The notes under the pieces are model-generated. The model was not told the origin of the DNA. It did not search any database and saw only the letters and a list, made by a program, of their open reading frames with translations. Positions 17,232 to 25,336 of a DNA stretch of 64,000 bases are shown piece by piece. This stretch comes from Comamonadaceae bacterium UBA4962 (lineage in GTDB: Bacteria > Pseudomonadota > Gammaproteobacteria > Burkholderiales > Burkholderiaceae_C). Each line of letters begins with the position of its first letter. Within the stretch, counting starts at the first letter, position 1. The position numbers were made by a program, and so were the translations under genes. The stretch lies in contig DHAE01000020.1 in the NCBI GenBank assembly GCA_002397315.1, positions 4,424 through 68,423 of the forward strand, written 5' to 3'.

Positions 17232-19316
17232 TCAGGCCGCCTTCAGCAGCGGCGCGGGCTGGCGCTGCGGGCCGCCGTTCTTGAGCTGGGTGGCGTGCAT
17301 CCAGGCGCGGCGCAGCACGGGCGGCGACCACGATTCCTCGGGAATCAGCAGCAGGCGCTGGGCGCGCAGGGTGCGGCCGAGGGCGATCTGGCTGGACAGC
17401 ACCACCAGCGGAATGGCCAGCACCAGCGGCAGGCCCACGGGCATCAGCCAGACCAGGGCCGTCGGGTCGAGCAGGGCCACGCCGGCGCCCAGCAGGGCGA
17501 TGACGATGCTCATCGGGGCCAGTTGGCGCAGGGCGTCGCTCCAAGGCACGGCATTGGCTTCGCGGGGGGGCGACTTCCAGTCGAGCTTCAGGCCGGTCAG
17601 GGCGATCAGCACGAACAGCGAATGGCCCAGCATGCGGATGGGAGCCTGCAGGATGGCCATGGCGCTTTCCAGCACGGCGCTCTTGAGCAGGCTGGTGGTG
17701 CCGCCGTACTGCTTCTGCTCGCCCTTCATGAGGATGGCGGCCACGCCCAGCACGCGGGGCAGGAACAGCATGCACAGCGTCCAGGCCCACAGGGCCATCA
17801 GCTCGCCGGGCAGCACGTTCCAGTCGGCCACGAGGCGCGCGCCGGAGAGCCACAGCACGGTGCCGAAGGTGATGAAGGCCAGCCACAGCGGGGCCGAGAG
17901 GTAGGCCATGGCGCCGGTCACGAACATCGCGCGGTGCACGGGGTGGATGCCGGGTTCGGCCATCAGGCGGGCGTTCTGCAGGTTGCCCTGGCACCAGCGG
18001 CGGTCGCGCTGCAGTTCGGACAGCAGGTCCGGCGGCTGCTGCTCGTAGCTGCCCACCAGATCGGAGACCAGCCACACGTGGTAGCCGGCGCGGCGCATCA
18101 GCGCGGCTTCGACGAAGTCGTGGCTCATGATGCCGCCGCTCATGCCGCCGGTGCCCTTGATCGGGGCCAGGGCGCAGTGGTCCATGAAGGGCTTCACGCG
18201 GATGATGGCGTTGTGGCCCCAGTAGTGGGACTCGCCCAGTTGCCAGTACTGCATGCCGAGCGTGAACAGCCGGCCGGTGACGCGCGAGGCGAACTGCTGC
18301 GCGCGGGCGTGCAGCGTGACGTGGCCGATGGCCTGCGTGGCGGTCTGGATGATGCCGGCGCGCGGATGGGCTTCCATCAGCTTGGCCATGGAGACGATGC
18401 AGTCGCCGCTCATCACGCTGTCGGCGTCGAGGACCACCATGTACTTGTAGTCCTTGCCCCAGCGGCGGCAGAAGTCGGCCACGTTTCCGGCCTTGCGGTG
18501 GCTGCGGCGGGTGCGCAGGCGGTAGTACACCTCCACCTGCGGCTGGTTGGCGTTGGCGGCCAGCACGGCACGCAGCTCTTCCCAGGCGGCGCGCTCGGCG
18601 GCGGCGATCTCCGGGTCGTAGCTGTCGGAGAGGATGAACACGTCGAAGGTCTTCGCGTGGCCCGTGGCGGCCACCGATTCGCACGTGGCGCGCAGGCCTG
18701 CGAATACGGTGGACACGTCCTCGTTGCAGATGGGCATGATGATCGCGGTGCGCGCGTCGGGGCTCAGCACGTCATTGCGCACGCTTTTCGCCGACAGGGC
18801 GTGGCGGTCGCCGCGCAGCATCACCCAGAAGCCCATCATGGCCGTGAGGAAGCCGGTCACCACCCAGGTGGAGAGCAGGGCGAACAGGGCGAGCTGGCCG
18901 TATTCGAGCCAGGCGCTGTCGTAGTTGGGCTGCACGCCGGCGAAGAGCGTGGTGGCCAGGGCGCTGGTGGCCAGGGCCAGCAGCAGGAAGATGTTGCGGC
19001 GCTGGCCGGCGACGCGCTCCCAGCCTTCGCGGGGGGCAGCTGCCGCAGCGGCGGCATCCTTGCCGCGGCCGTTGAGGCGCAGCAGCAGGGCGGTGCCGAG
19101 GCTGTTCCAGAAACCGCGCCAGGGCAGCGGCGCCATCGAGCCGCGGTGCACGGGCGGTGCGGTGAGCGAATTGGGATGGCGTTCTTCGCGCAGCGTGCTG
19201 CGCGACGATTCCACCGGGCGGGGGTAGCGTGCGCCACGGCGCGCCACCACGGCAGGAGCGGACACGCCCGCGGGTTTGCGGGGCGCGGCATCCGGTCGGG
19301 AGGATAGGGTTTCCAT
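17232..19316 (-). CDS. mdoH: Osmoregulated periplasmic glucan glucosyltransferase
   Basis: Inner-membrane GT2-family transferase (MdoH/OpgH) that polymerises UDP-glucose into beta-glucan backbones delivered to the periplasm. It has 694 residues from METLSS: an N-terminal cytoplasmic region, two helices near 150-210, a large catalytic loop with PICNEDVSTVF, ILSDSYDPE, VLDADSVMSGD and the Q/RxxRW-type motif LQRDRRWCQGN, then several C-terminal helices. E. coli MdoH is longer (847). The partner mdoG (opgG) is not adjacent, unlike the enterobacterial mdoGH operon. The start at 19316 is favoured over an in-frame ATG at 19424, because a sigma-54 promoter at 19436-19451 would initiate near 19425. 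This gives a leader of about 109 nt. The promoter region contains QseF/GlrR-like and IHF sites. Confidence 0.93.
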   Translation of the reverse strand: METLSSRPDAAPRKPAGVSAPAVVARRGARYPRPVESSRSTLREERHPNSLTAPPVHRGSMAPLPWRGFWNSLGTALLLRLNGRGKDAAAAAAAPREGWERVAGQRRNIFLLLALATSALATTLFAGVQPNYDSAWLEYGQLALFALLSTWVVTGFLTAMMGFWVMLRGDRHALSAKSVRNDVLSPDARTAIIMPICNEDVSTVFAGLRATCESVAATGHAKTFDVFILSDSYDPEIAAAERAAWEELRAVLAANANQPQVEVYYRLRTRRSHRKAGNVADFCRRWGKDYKYMVVLDADSVMSGDCIVSMAKLMEAHPRAGIIQTATQAIGHVTLHARAQQFASRVTGRLFTLGMQYWQLGESHYWGHNAIIRVKPFMDHCALAPIKGTGGMSGGIMSHDFVEAALMRRAGYHVWLVSDLVGSYEQQPPDLLSELQRDRRWCQGNLQNARLMAEPGIHPVHRAMFVTGAMAYLSAPLWLAFITFGTVLWLSGARLVADWNVLPGELMALWAWTLCMLFLPRVLGVAAILMKGEQKQYGGTTSLLKSAVLESAMAILQAPIRMLGHSLFVLIALTGLKLDWKSPPREANAVPWSDALRQLAPMSIVIALLGAGVALLDPTALVWLMPVGLPLVLAIPLVVLSSQIALGRTLRAQRLLLIPEESWSPPVLRRAWMHATQLKNGGPQRQPAPLLKAA

Positions 19317-19435
19317 GGTTGTGCTCACTCGGTTGTGGTGTTCCAGGACAGGTGCGTAACCCTCTCGCGAACAGGCCGCGGCCGGTGTCGGCGCAGCGCT
19401 GGAGGGGGAGTAGGCCTGTTGCATGCGAGCAATAG

Positions 19436-19451
19436 GGCAAACCCTGTGCCA
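19436..19451 (-). promoter_or_regulatory. Sigma-54 (-24/-12) promoter upstream of mdoH
   Basis: Read on the minus strand, the sequence is TGGCAC-AGGGT-TTGCC, against the consensus TGGCAC-N5-TTGC(A/T). All invariant -24 GG and -12 GC bases are present at the correct spacing; only the last position differs. The predicted start is near 19425, 109 nt before the mdoH ATG. The gene for a sigma-54 activator (QseF) lies immediately upstream. Confidence 0.78.
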
Positions 19452-19470
19452 GCCTGGAAAAATCCTTGTG

Positions 19471-19483
19471 AATCAAGGACTTG
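19471..19483 (+). promoter_or_regulatory. IHF site 1
   Basis: AATCAAGGACTTG is an exact match to the IHF consensus WATCAANNNNTTR. It lies 20 bp upstream of the -24 element and between it and the TGTC-N10-GAC(A/C) dyads, the usual place for a bend that brings the activator to sigma-54 polymerase. Confidence 0.6.
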
Positions 19484-19545
19484 GGAGCACTTTCCCGTGT
19501 AAGCAGTTGTGCGGGGCGCCTGCGAGGCCCCAAAACCCGGTTTTT

Positions 19546-19563
19546 TGTCGCAATCCGGCGACC
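19546..19563. promoter_or_regulatory. GlrR/QseF-like binding dyad 1
   Basis: TGTCGCAATCCGGCGACC fits the GlrR activator motif TGTC-N10-GACA known from E. coli, with one mismatch (final C). The inner bases are themselves partly dyad (TGTCGC-N6-GCGACC). It lies about 95-112 bp upstream of the -24 box, a normal enhancer distance. Confidence 0.55.
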
Positions 19564-19595
19564 GATCCGTCTCTTGGATTGCAAATTCCCTTTCA

Positions 19596-19608
19596 AATCA
19601 AAGACTTA
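19596..19608 (+). promoter_or_regulatory. IHF site 2
   Basis: AATCAAAGACTTA is a second exact match to WATCAANNNNTTR, overlapping the qseF stop codon and located between the two QseF-like dyads. Two consensus matches within 140 bp of GC-rich DNA are unlikely by chance. Confidence 0.55.
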
Positions 19609-21027
19609 GTCTTGTCGCTCTTCGGCGACATCCTCTCCGCCGCCCGCATCGCTCTTGAACTGTCCGGGCGTGAGCGCGTGCTTTTGCAGCAGGCGGTAGA
19701 ACTCCGTGCGGTTGCGCTGCGCGAGCCGTGCGGCATCGGCGACGTTGCCGTCCGTCATCTTCAAAAGGTCCACCAGGTACTCGCGCTCGAAGCGCTGTCG
19801 GGCCTCTGTGAAGCTCAATACCTGCACCGTCGGCGTGCGCAGGGCGCGCTGCACGAGGCCCAGCGGCACCAGGGGGGTGGTGGAGAGCGCGCAGGCCTGC
19901 TCCACCACGTTGTAGAGCTGCCGCACGTTGCCGGGCCAGGGGGCGGCCGTCAGCGCCTTGAGGGCTTCGGGCGAGAAACCCGAGAGGCGCTTGTCGTACT
20001 TGCGGGACAACAGATCGAGGAAGTGGTTCGCCAGCAGCGGGATGTCCTCGCGCCGGTCGGCCAGCGTGGGCAGCGTCAGCGTGACCACGTTGAGGCGGTA
20101 GTAGAGGTCTTCGCGGAACTGCCCGGTGGCCATGGCGGCCTCCAAGTCGCGGTGGGTGGCCGAGACGATGCGCACGTTCACCGGCGTGGCCTGGCTCGCG
20201 CCCACGGGGCGCACCGCCCGCTCCTGCAGCACCCGCAGCAGCTTGACCTGCAGGGCCGGCGGCATGTCGCCGATTTCGTCGAGCAGCAGCGTGCCGCCGT
20301 CGGCCGCCTGGAACAGGCCCTTGTGGTTGCTGTGCGCGTCGGTGAACGCGCCCTTCATGTGGCCGAACAGTTCGGATTCCAGCAGGGCCTCGGGAATGGC
20401 ACCGCAGTTCACCGCCACGAACGGCCGCGCCGCGCGCGGGCTGGCGCGGTGGATGGCGCGGGCCAGCAGTTCCTTGCCGCTGCCGCTGTCGCCCAGCAGC
20501 AGCACGCTCGCGTCCGACTGCGCGACCATGTGGGCCTCGGCGAGCAGGTCGGCCATGCGGTTGGAGCGGCTCACGATCTCCGCCCGCCAGGTGCTGTCGG
20601 ACTGTGGGCTCCGGGTGGCGGGCGCGCTCAGCGCCAGGGCCTGCGCGATCTTGTCGAGCAGGTCCTTGGCGTCGTAGGGCTTGGTGAGGTAGGTGAAGAC
20701 GCCGCGCGCCGTGGCCTCCACCGCGTCGGGGATCGTGCCGTGCGCGGTGAGCAGGATCACCGGCAGCGAAGGATGGCGCGCGCGCACTTCGTCGAACAGC
20801 GCCAGGCCGTCGCGGCCGGGCAGGCGCACGTCGCTCAGCACGAGCTGGGGCCGGTGGGTCTCCAACTGCGCGAGCGCGGCCTCGGCGGAGGGCACGGCCG
20901 TGATGTCGTAGCCCGCCGCGTTGAGCCGCAGCGACAGCAACCGCAGCATGTCGGCGTCGTCGTCCACGACGAGGATGCGCGGCCGGGGCGCGGAAGGCGA
21001 GGCTTTCGAAGAGGACGGTGCGGGCAT
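19606..21027 (-). CDS. qseF: Sigma-54-type response regulator QseF (GlrR)
   Basis: 473-residue NtrC-family regulator. The receiver domain spans residues 17-130 with D66 (LVLSDVRLPGRDG). The AAA+ domain has Walker A GDSGSGKELLARAIH and Walker B GGTLLLDEIGDMP. The C-terminal Fis-type helix-turn-helix matches the GlrR form (DGNVADAARLAQRNRTEFYR). The sigma-54 contact loop reads GAFTDA at 226-231, with Asp230 in place of the second glycine of GAFTGA. In E. coli the orthologue activates glmY and rpoE. Here the gene follows qseE and qseG on the same strand, and the DNA after its stop carries TGTC-N10-GACA dyads and a sigma-54 promoter pointing at mdoH. The last few codons overlap one dyad. Confidence 0.93.
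   Translation of the reverse strand: MPAPSSSKASPSAPRPRILVVDDDADMLRLLSLRLNAAGYDITAVPSAEAALAQLETHRPQLVLSDVRLPGRDGLALFDEVRARHPSLPVILLTAHGTIPDAVEATARGVFTYLTKPYDAKDLLDKIAQALALSAPATRSPQSDSTWRAEIVSRSNRMADLLAEAHMVAQSDASVLLLGDSGSGKELLARAIHRASPRAARPFVAVNCGAIPEALLESELFGHMKGAFTDAHSNHKGLFQAADGGTLLLDEIGDMPPALQVKLLRVLQERAVRPVGASQATPVNVRIVSATHRDLEAAMATGQFREDLYYRLNVVTLTLPTLADRREDIPLLANHFLDLLSRKYDKRLSGFSPEALKALTAAPWPGNVRQLYNVVEQACALSTTPLVPLGLVQRALRTPTVQVLSFTEARQRFEREYLVDLLKMTDGNVADAARLAQRNRTEFYRLLQKHALTPGQFKSDAGGGEDVAEERQD
19613..19630. promoter_or_regulatory. GlrR/QseF-like binding dyad 2
   Basis: TGTCGCTCTTCGGCGACA is a perfect TGTC-N10-GACA dyad. It shares TGTCGC-N6-GCGAC with the dyad at 19546, 67 bp away. 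It lies inside the last codons of qseF, so part of the match may be constrained by coding. Confidence 0.6.
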
Positions 21028-21060
21028 GCGCGAGGGTGGGCGGTTCGGTCGGCGGGGGAG

Positions 21061-21801
21061 TCAGCGGGGGATGTCGGTCGCAGCCGGCAGAGGATGCGAG
21101 CGGCCGTTGCCGGGCGCGCCCGGGCGGGCGTTGAGGCTGCGTTCGATGGCGCGCATCGCCTCCAGGCGTTCGTTCAACTGGTCGATGCGGCGCTGCATGT
21201 CGCGGATCTGCTGGCCCTGGCGGTCCGTCTGGTCTTCCAGGCGGCGCTGCTGGAGCAGCCGGTTCTCGACGAAGCGTGCGAGCGGCTGCAGCACGACCGC
21301 GGCCGGCCGGCCGTCGGCCAGCAGCTTCTGCAGCAGCCCCAGGGAGCGGGCCGTATCGGCCGGCTGGCGCGTCTGCAGCAGGGCCAGGGAGAGCCGGAAG
21401 GCATTTTCCGGGACGGCGCCGCTGCCCGCCTGGGCGTCGGAAAGCCGGGCGATCTCGGCCGTGAGCTCGGGCGGGGACAGCGCACGCACGCGGTCCGCGT
21501 ACTGCAGCATCTGGCGCGGCAGCGAGACGGACGCGGCGCGCTCGGGCTTCGGTGTGTCGGCGGCTTCGCCCGGCGTGGACGGCGCCGCGGCGGCGGTGTC
21601 CGCGTCGGGCTTGTCCATGTCCGGCTCCGGCACGGGCTGTGGCGCTGCGGCCGGCGGGGCGGCCGGGGGCGCGGGGGCGGGCTCGGGCGGTACGGCGCAG
21701 CCGGAGAGCGCGAGCGCGGTCCACAGCGTGCACAGCGCAAGGCGGATCGCCGGGCCGGCGGACGGTGCGCGGGCGCCCGGCAGCAGAGGGTCAAGAGGCA
21801 T
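21061..21801 (-). CDS. qseG: QseG-like outer-membrane lipoprotein
   Basis: 246-residue lipoprotein: hydrophobic signal followed by the lipobox LALSGC, then a long Pro/Ala-rich spacer, an alpha-helical domain rich in Leu/Arg/Gln and a predicted coiled coil near residues 190-225 (RDMQRRIDQLNERLEAMRA). Position and topology match QseG, which lies between the kinase and regulator genes in E. coli and activates the kinase QseE/GlrK from the outer membrane. Sequence similarity to enterobacterial QseG is not obvious by eye, so the name rests mainly on context. The start overlaps the end of qseE by 11 bp, so translation is probably coupled. Confidence 0.75.
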   Translation of the reverse strand: MPLDPLLPGARAPSAGPAIRLALCTLWTALALSGCAVPPEPAPAPPAAPPAAAPQPVPEPDMDKPDADTAAAAPSTPGEAADTPKPERAASVSLPRQMLQYADRVRALSPPELTAEIARLSDAQAGSGAVPENAFRLSLALLQTRQPADTARSLGLLQKLLADGRPAAVVLQPLARFVENRLLQQRRLEDQTDRQGQQIRDMQRRIDQLNERLEAMRAIERSLNARPGAPGNGRSHPLPAATDIPR

Positions 21802-23251
21802 GGGGCAGTTCGATGCGGAAGGGAGTACGTTCGCCGGCCTCGACGAGGCTCACGCGCCCTCCGTGGGCGGCGACGTATTCCTGGACGATGGACAGGCCGA
21901 TGCCGGTGCCGCGGGCGGCGTCTTCCGGCTGCCGCACTCCGCGGTAGAAGGGTTCGAAGATGCGGGCACGGTCATTTTCATGCACGCCGGGACCTTCGTC
22001 GGCCACATCGATGCGGATGAGGTCTTCGAAACGTATGAGTTGAATCAAAATCCTGCTCCCGCGCGGCGAAAAGCGGATGGCGTTGGAGAGCAGATTGCCC
22101 ACGGCCGAGGCGATCTTCTCGGCATCGATCGGCAGCGTCACGGGCCGGCCCTCCACCACCACGTCGAGCTTGCGGGCCTGCCACTGCAGCCGCTGCGCCT
22201 CGACCTGGGCCTCGATCAGCGCCAGCAGGTCGGTGGGTGTGCGGTGCAGCTGGCGCGCCTCGAAGGCGGCGGCGTTGAAGCGCAGCAGCGCCTCGATCTC
22301 GCCCTGCAGCACCAGCGTGTTCTGGTGGAGGATGTCCACCACCTCGCGCTGGCCGGCGGTGAGTTCGCCGGTCACGCCGTCCTGCAGCAGCGCCACGCCC
22401 TCGCGCATGGAGGCGAGCGGGGTCTTGAGTTCGTGCGAGACGTGCCGCAGGAACCGCGCCTTGTCGGCGTCCAGTTCCAGCAGCCGCACGCGCAGCCATT
22501 CCAGTTGCTGGCCTACGCGCCGCACGTCCACCGGCCCCGGAATGTCGACGGGCTGCGCGAGTTCGTTCTCGCCCAGCAGGCGGATCGCGTGCCGCAGGCG
22601 CTTGAACGGCCGTGCCAGCCAGATGCCCAGCGCGAGCGCGAGCACCAGCGCCAGCACGATCACGCCGACCACCTGGTGCGTCACCTCGCGGCGGCTGGCC
22701 TCGATCTTTTCCTGCAGTTCGGTGCTGCGCCGCGTGTTGATGTCCTGCACGGTCTGGACGATGGCGCCGTTCACGCCGTCGATCTCCAGGAACAGACCGG
22801 CCACGGCACGCTCGTTGTCCAGCGACAGCGCGGGCGGGCCGTCCAGCAGGGTGTTCACCTGGACGAGGTGCTCCCGCCACTGGACCGCGAGTTCCGGCGG
22901 CAGGCCGCTGGCCTCCAGCCGCTGCAGGATGTCGCGCGCCTCGCGCGCGATGTCGTCGAAGCGGCGGCGCAGCGTGCGGTCCGACAGCACCAGCGACTGC
23001 CGGGCGGCGCGTTCCATCGTCTGGCTGCGCGCGTTCAGGCTCTGGGCCGCGGCGTTGAGCTGGATCGCCTCGGCGGCGCCGTGGCGGCTCTGCACCATGA
23101 GCTGCTCCAGCGTGAAGATGGCCCGCAGCGAGCTCGCGCCCTGCAGCCCGGCGATCAGCAGGAACGCCAGCAGCAGCATCTGCTGGAAGGACAGCCCCCC
23201 GAGCGCGGCGACGCCCTGCTGGCGGCGGAAGAGGCGTGCGGCGAGGCCCAT
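21791..23251 (-). CDS. qseE: Sensor histidine kinase QseE (GlrK)
   Basis: 486-residue membrane kinase. The first helix is at about 24-42 (MLLLAFLLIAGLQGAS), followed by a periplasmic helical sensor domain, a second helix at about 200-218, a HAMP domain, the H-box FLRHVSHELKTPLASM with H273, and an ATPase domain with NLLSNAIRFSP and the G-box GTGIGLSIVQEYVAAHGG. It is the cognate kinase of QseF, with the lipoprotein QseG as accessory. In enterobacteria the system responds to envelope cues. It starts only 10 bp after the miaB stop, so it is probably transcribed with miaB. Operon order qseE-qseG-qseF, as in E. coli. Confidence 0.93.
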   Translation of the reverse strand: MGLAARLFRRQQGVAALGGLSFQQMLLLAFLLIAGLQGASSLRAIFTLEQLMVQSRHGAAEAIQLNAAAQSLNARSQTMERAARQSLVLSDRTLRRRFDDIAREARDILQRLEASGLPPELAVQWREHLVQVNTLLDGPPALSLDNERAVAGLFLEIDGVNGAIVQTVQDINTRRSTELQEKIEASRREVTHQVVGVIVLALVLALALGIWLARPFKRLRHAIRLLGENELAQPVDIPGPVDVRRVGQQLEWLRVRLLELDADKARFLRHVSHELKTPLASMREGVALLQDGVTGELTAGQREVVDILHQNTLVLQGEIEALLRFNAAAFEARQLHRTPTDLLALIEAQVEAQRLQWQARKLDVVVEGRPVTLPIDAEKIASAVGNLLSNAIRFSPRGSRILIQLIRFEDLIRIDVADEGPGVHENDRARIFEPFYRGVRQPEDAARGTGIGLSIVQEYVAAHGGRVSLVEAGERTPFRIELPHAS

Positions 23252-23261
23252 GCGGCCCGCC

Positions 23262-24611
23262 TCAGTGCGCGGCCAGGGCGTCGTGGTCCGCCATGACCAC
23301 CTCGCCGCGCAGCGTGTAGGCCTTGGCCTCGGTGATGGTGACGTCGACCATCTGCCCCACGAGCCGTGGGTGGCCCGCGAAGTTCACCACGCGGTTGCAT
23401 TCGGTGCGGCCCATCAGCTCGCTGCCGTCGCGCTTGGACGCGCCCTCCACGAGGAGGCGCTGCACGGTGCCCACGCGGCTTTCGCTGATCGAGCGGATGT
23501 TGGCGTTGATCACGGCCTGCAGCTCCTGCAGGCGGCGCAGCTTCACCTCGTGCGGCGTGTCGTCGTGCAGGCCGGCGGCCGGCGTGCCGGGGCGGGGGCT
23601 GAAGATGAAGCTGAAGCTGTTGTCGAAGTGGATGTCGTCGATGAGCTTCATCATCTTGGCGAAGTCGTCTTCCGTCTCGCCGGGGAAGCCGACGATGAAG
23701 TCGCTGCTCATGGCCAGGTCGGGCCGGATGGCGCGCAGCTTGCGGATGGTGCTCTTGTATTCCATCGCCGTGTAGCCGCGTTTCATCGCCATCAGGATGC
23801 GGTCGGAGCCGTGCTGCACCGGCAGGTGCAGGTGGCTGACCAGCTTGGGGATGCGCGCGTAGGCGTCGATCAGGCGCTGCGTGAACTCATTGGGATGGCT
23901 GGTCGTGAAGCGGATGCGCTCGATGCCCGGAATGTCGGCCACGTATTCCAGCAGCAGCGCGAAGTCGGCCACCTCGGCCGTGCCGCCCATCTTGCCCAGG
24001 TAGGCGTTCACGTTCTGGCCGAGCAGCGTGACCTCCTTCACGCCCTGGTCGGCCAGGCCCGCGACCTCCACCAGCACGTCGTCGAACGGGCGGCTCACTT
24101 CCTCGCCGCGCGTGTAGGGCACCACGCAGTAGCTGCAGTACTTGCTGCAGCCTTCCATGATGGAGACGAAGGCGCTCGCGCCCTCGACGCGCGCGGGCGG
24201 CAGGTGGTCGAACTTTTCGATCTCGGGGAAGCTGATGTCCACCTGCGGGCGCGCCAGGGCCTCGCGCTGCGCGAGCAACTCGGGCAGGCGGTGCAGCGTC
24301 TGCGGGCCGAAGACCACGTCGACGTAGGGCGCGCGCTTGATGATCTCGTCGCCCTCCTGGCTGGCCACGCAGCCGCCCACGCCGATCTTCACGCCGCGCG
24401 CCTTCAGGTGCTTGAAGCGGCCCAGGTCGCTGAACACCTTCTCCTGCGCCTTCTCGCGCACGGAGCAGGTATTGAACAGGATCAGGTCGGCCTCTTCGGC
24501 GTTCTGCGTGGGCTCGTAGCCCTGGGCGGCATGCAGCACGTCCACCATCTTGTCCGAGTCGTACTCGTTCATCTGGCAGCCGAAGGTTTTGACGAAGACT
24601 TTTTTGGCCAT
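23262..24611 (-). CDS. miaB: tRNA-2-methylthio-N6-dimethylallyladenosine synthase
   Basis: 449-residue radical-SAM methylthiotransferase that adds the 2-methylthio group at A37 of tRNAs reading UNN codons. The N-terminal UPF0004 domain binds an auxiliary cluster through C12 (TFGCQMNEYDSD), C49 (NTCSVRE) and C81 (GGCVASQ). The radical-SAM motif is EGCSKYCSYCVVPYTRGEE, and a C-terminal TRAM domain follows. The start MAKKVFVKTFG matches the family; the longer frame to 24659 has no support. It lies in line with the small secreted-protein gene upstream and qseE 10 bp downstream, which couples a tRNA-modification gene to an envelope-sensing operon. Confidence 0.97.
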   Translation of the reverse strand: MAKKVFVKTFGCQMNEYDSDKMVDVLHAAQGYEPTQNAEEADLILFNTCSVREKAQEKVFSDLGRFKHLKARGVKIGVGGCVASQEGDEIIKRAPYVDVVFGPQTLHRLPELLAQREALARPQVDISFPEIEKFDHLPPARVEGASAFVSIMEGCSKYCSYCVVPYTRGEEVSRPFDDVLVEVAGLADQGVKEVTLLGQNVNAYLGKMGGTAEVADFALLLEYVADIPGIERIRFTTSHPNEFTQRLIDAYARIPKLVSHLHLPVQHGSDRILMAMKRGYTAMEYKSTIRKLRAIRPDLAMSSDFIVGFPGETEDDFAKMMKLIDDIHFDNSFSFIFSPRPGTPAAGLHDDTPHEVKLRRLQELQAVINANIRSISESRVGTVQRLLVEGASKRDGSELMGRTECNRVVNFAGHPRLVGQMVDVTITEAKAYTLRGEVVMADHDALAAH

Positions 24612-24746
24612 GGCGGGCAATCTCGGGAAAGGAAAGGCGGCACCCTGCGGGCGCTGCATCCGGGCCGCAGGGCGGCGGCCGGAAACATCGGAAGGAAGCG
24701 GATGGCGGAGCGGCGGTGGCCGCGGCGGCGGTAGCGGTCCGCGCCG

Positions 24747-25220
24747 TCAACGGTCGGAGCCGAACAGCGAATCGAAGAACGAGCCGCCGCCGCTGCCCTT
24801 GCGCGGCACCGCGGCTTCCGCCTTGGTCAGGATCCAGACGGTGTGCAGCAGGCCCGTGGACGGCTCGATCGTGTAGTTCACCGTGAACGACTGGCCGATC
24901 ACCGAGTGGGCCATCACCAGCGTGTTCTGCGGGCTGAAGATGCGCAGGCCGGGCGCCGTGCGCACGGTGTCGCCATTGAGCTTGGCTTCGGCCGTGCTGA
25001 GCACCACCAGGGTGCCGCGCTGCGCGGCTTCGGGGAAGTTGCGCAGGTTGCCCATGCCGGGCTGCACTTCCTGGGCGGTGGCAGGCGCGGGCAGCAGGGC
25101 GCAAGCCGTGGCCGCGCAGAGGGCGAGCAGCAGCGCGGCCATCGCCTTCGTGCGTTGCGGGGCGGCCCAGGGCAGGGCGGCGGGTGGGGTGGCGTTCTTG
25201 CAGCGGGTCATGGTGTTCAT
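24747..25220 (-). CDS. Small secreted protein of unknown function
   Basis: 157-residue protein with a clear signal peptide (hydrophobic stretch AMAALLLALCAATACALLPA, likely cleavage after APATA). The mature part of about 110 residues contains TAPGLRIFSPQNTLVMAHSV and NYTIEPSTGLLHTVWILT, a pattern rich in beta strands, and ends with a Gly/Ser-rich Phe-containing tail (SGGGSFFDSLFG). I do not recognise a characterised family. An internal cysteine in the signal (ATACAL) could be a lipobox, but its context is poor. It lies 135 bp upstream of miaB and 116 bp from the divergent tRNA gene. An alternative start is the ATG at 25211. Confidence 0.72.
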   Translation of the reverse strand: MNTMTRCKNATPPAALPWAAPQRTKAMAALLLALCAATACALLPAPATAQEVQPGMGNLRNFPEAAQRGTLVVLSTAEAKLNGDTVRTAPGLRIFSPQNTLVMAHSVIGQSFTVNYTIEPSTGLLHTVWILTKAEAAVPRKGSGGGSFFDSLFGSDR

Positions 25221-25298
25221 CCAGGGGCTGAAGGGCGGAATTCTACGGCCCGGCCCCGTGGGCGTTCCATGGGCGGAAGCGAACGGTGCAGGAAGTTG

Positions 25299-25326
25299 TT
25301 GTGCGCCCCGAAAAAAGCGCTATACT
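25299..25326 (+). promoter_or_regulatory. Promoter of the CAT-anticodon tRNA gene
   Basis: The -10 TATACT (25321-25326) matches consensus at 5 of 6 positions, with TTGTGC (25299-25304) 16 bp upstream as a plausible -35. The predicted start is about 4 bases before the mature tRNA. Confidence 0.6.
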
Positions 25327-25336
25327 TGAGGGCTTA

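Noticed and set aside
19317..19424. Upstream ATG (19424) as the mdoH start
   Set aside because: It would sit at the predicted sigma-54 transcription start, has no Shine-Dalgarno, and adds residues of atypical composition.
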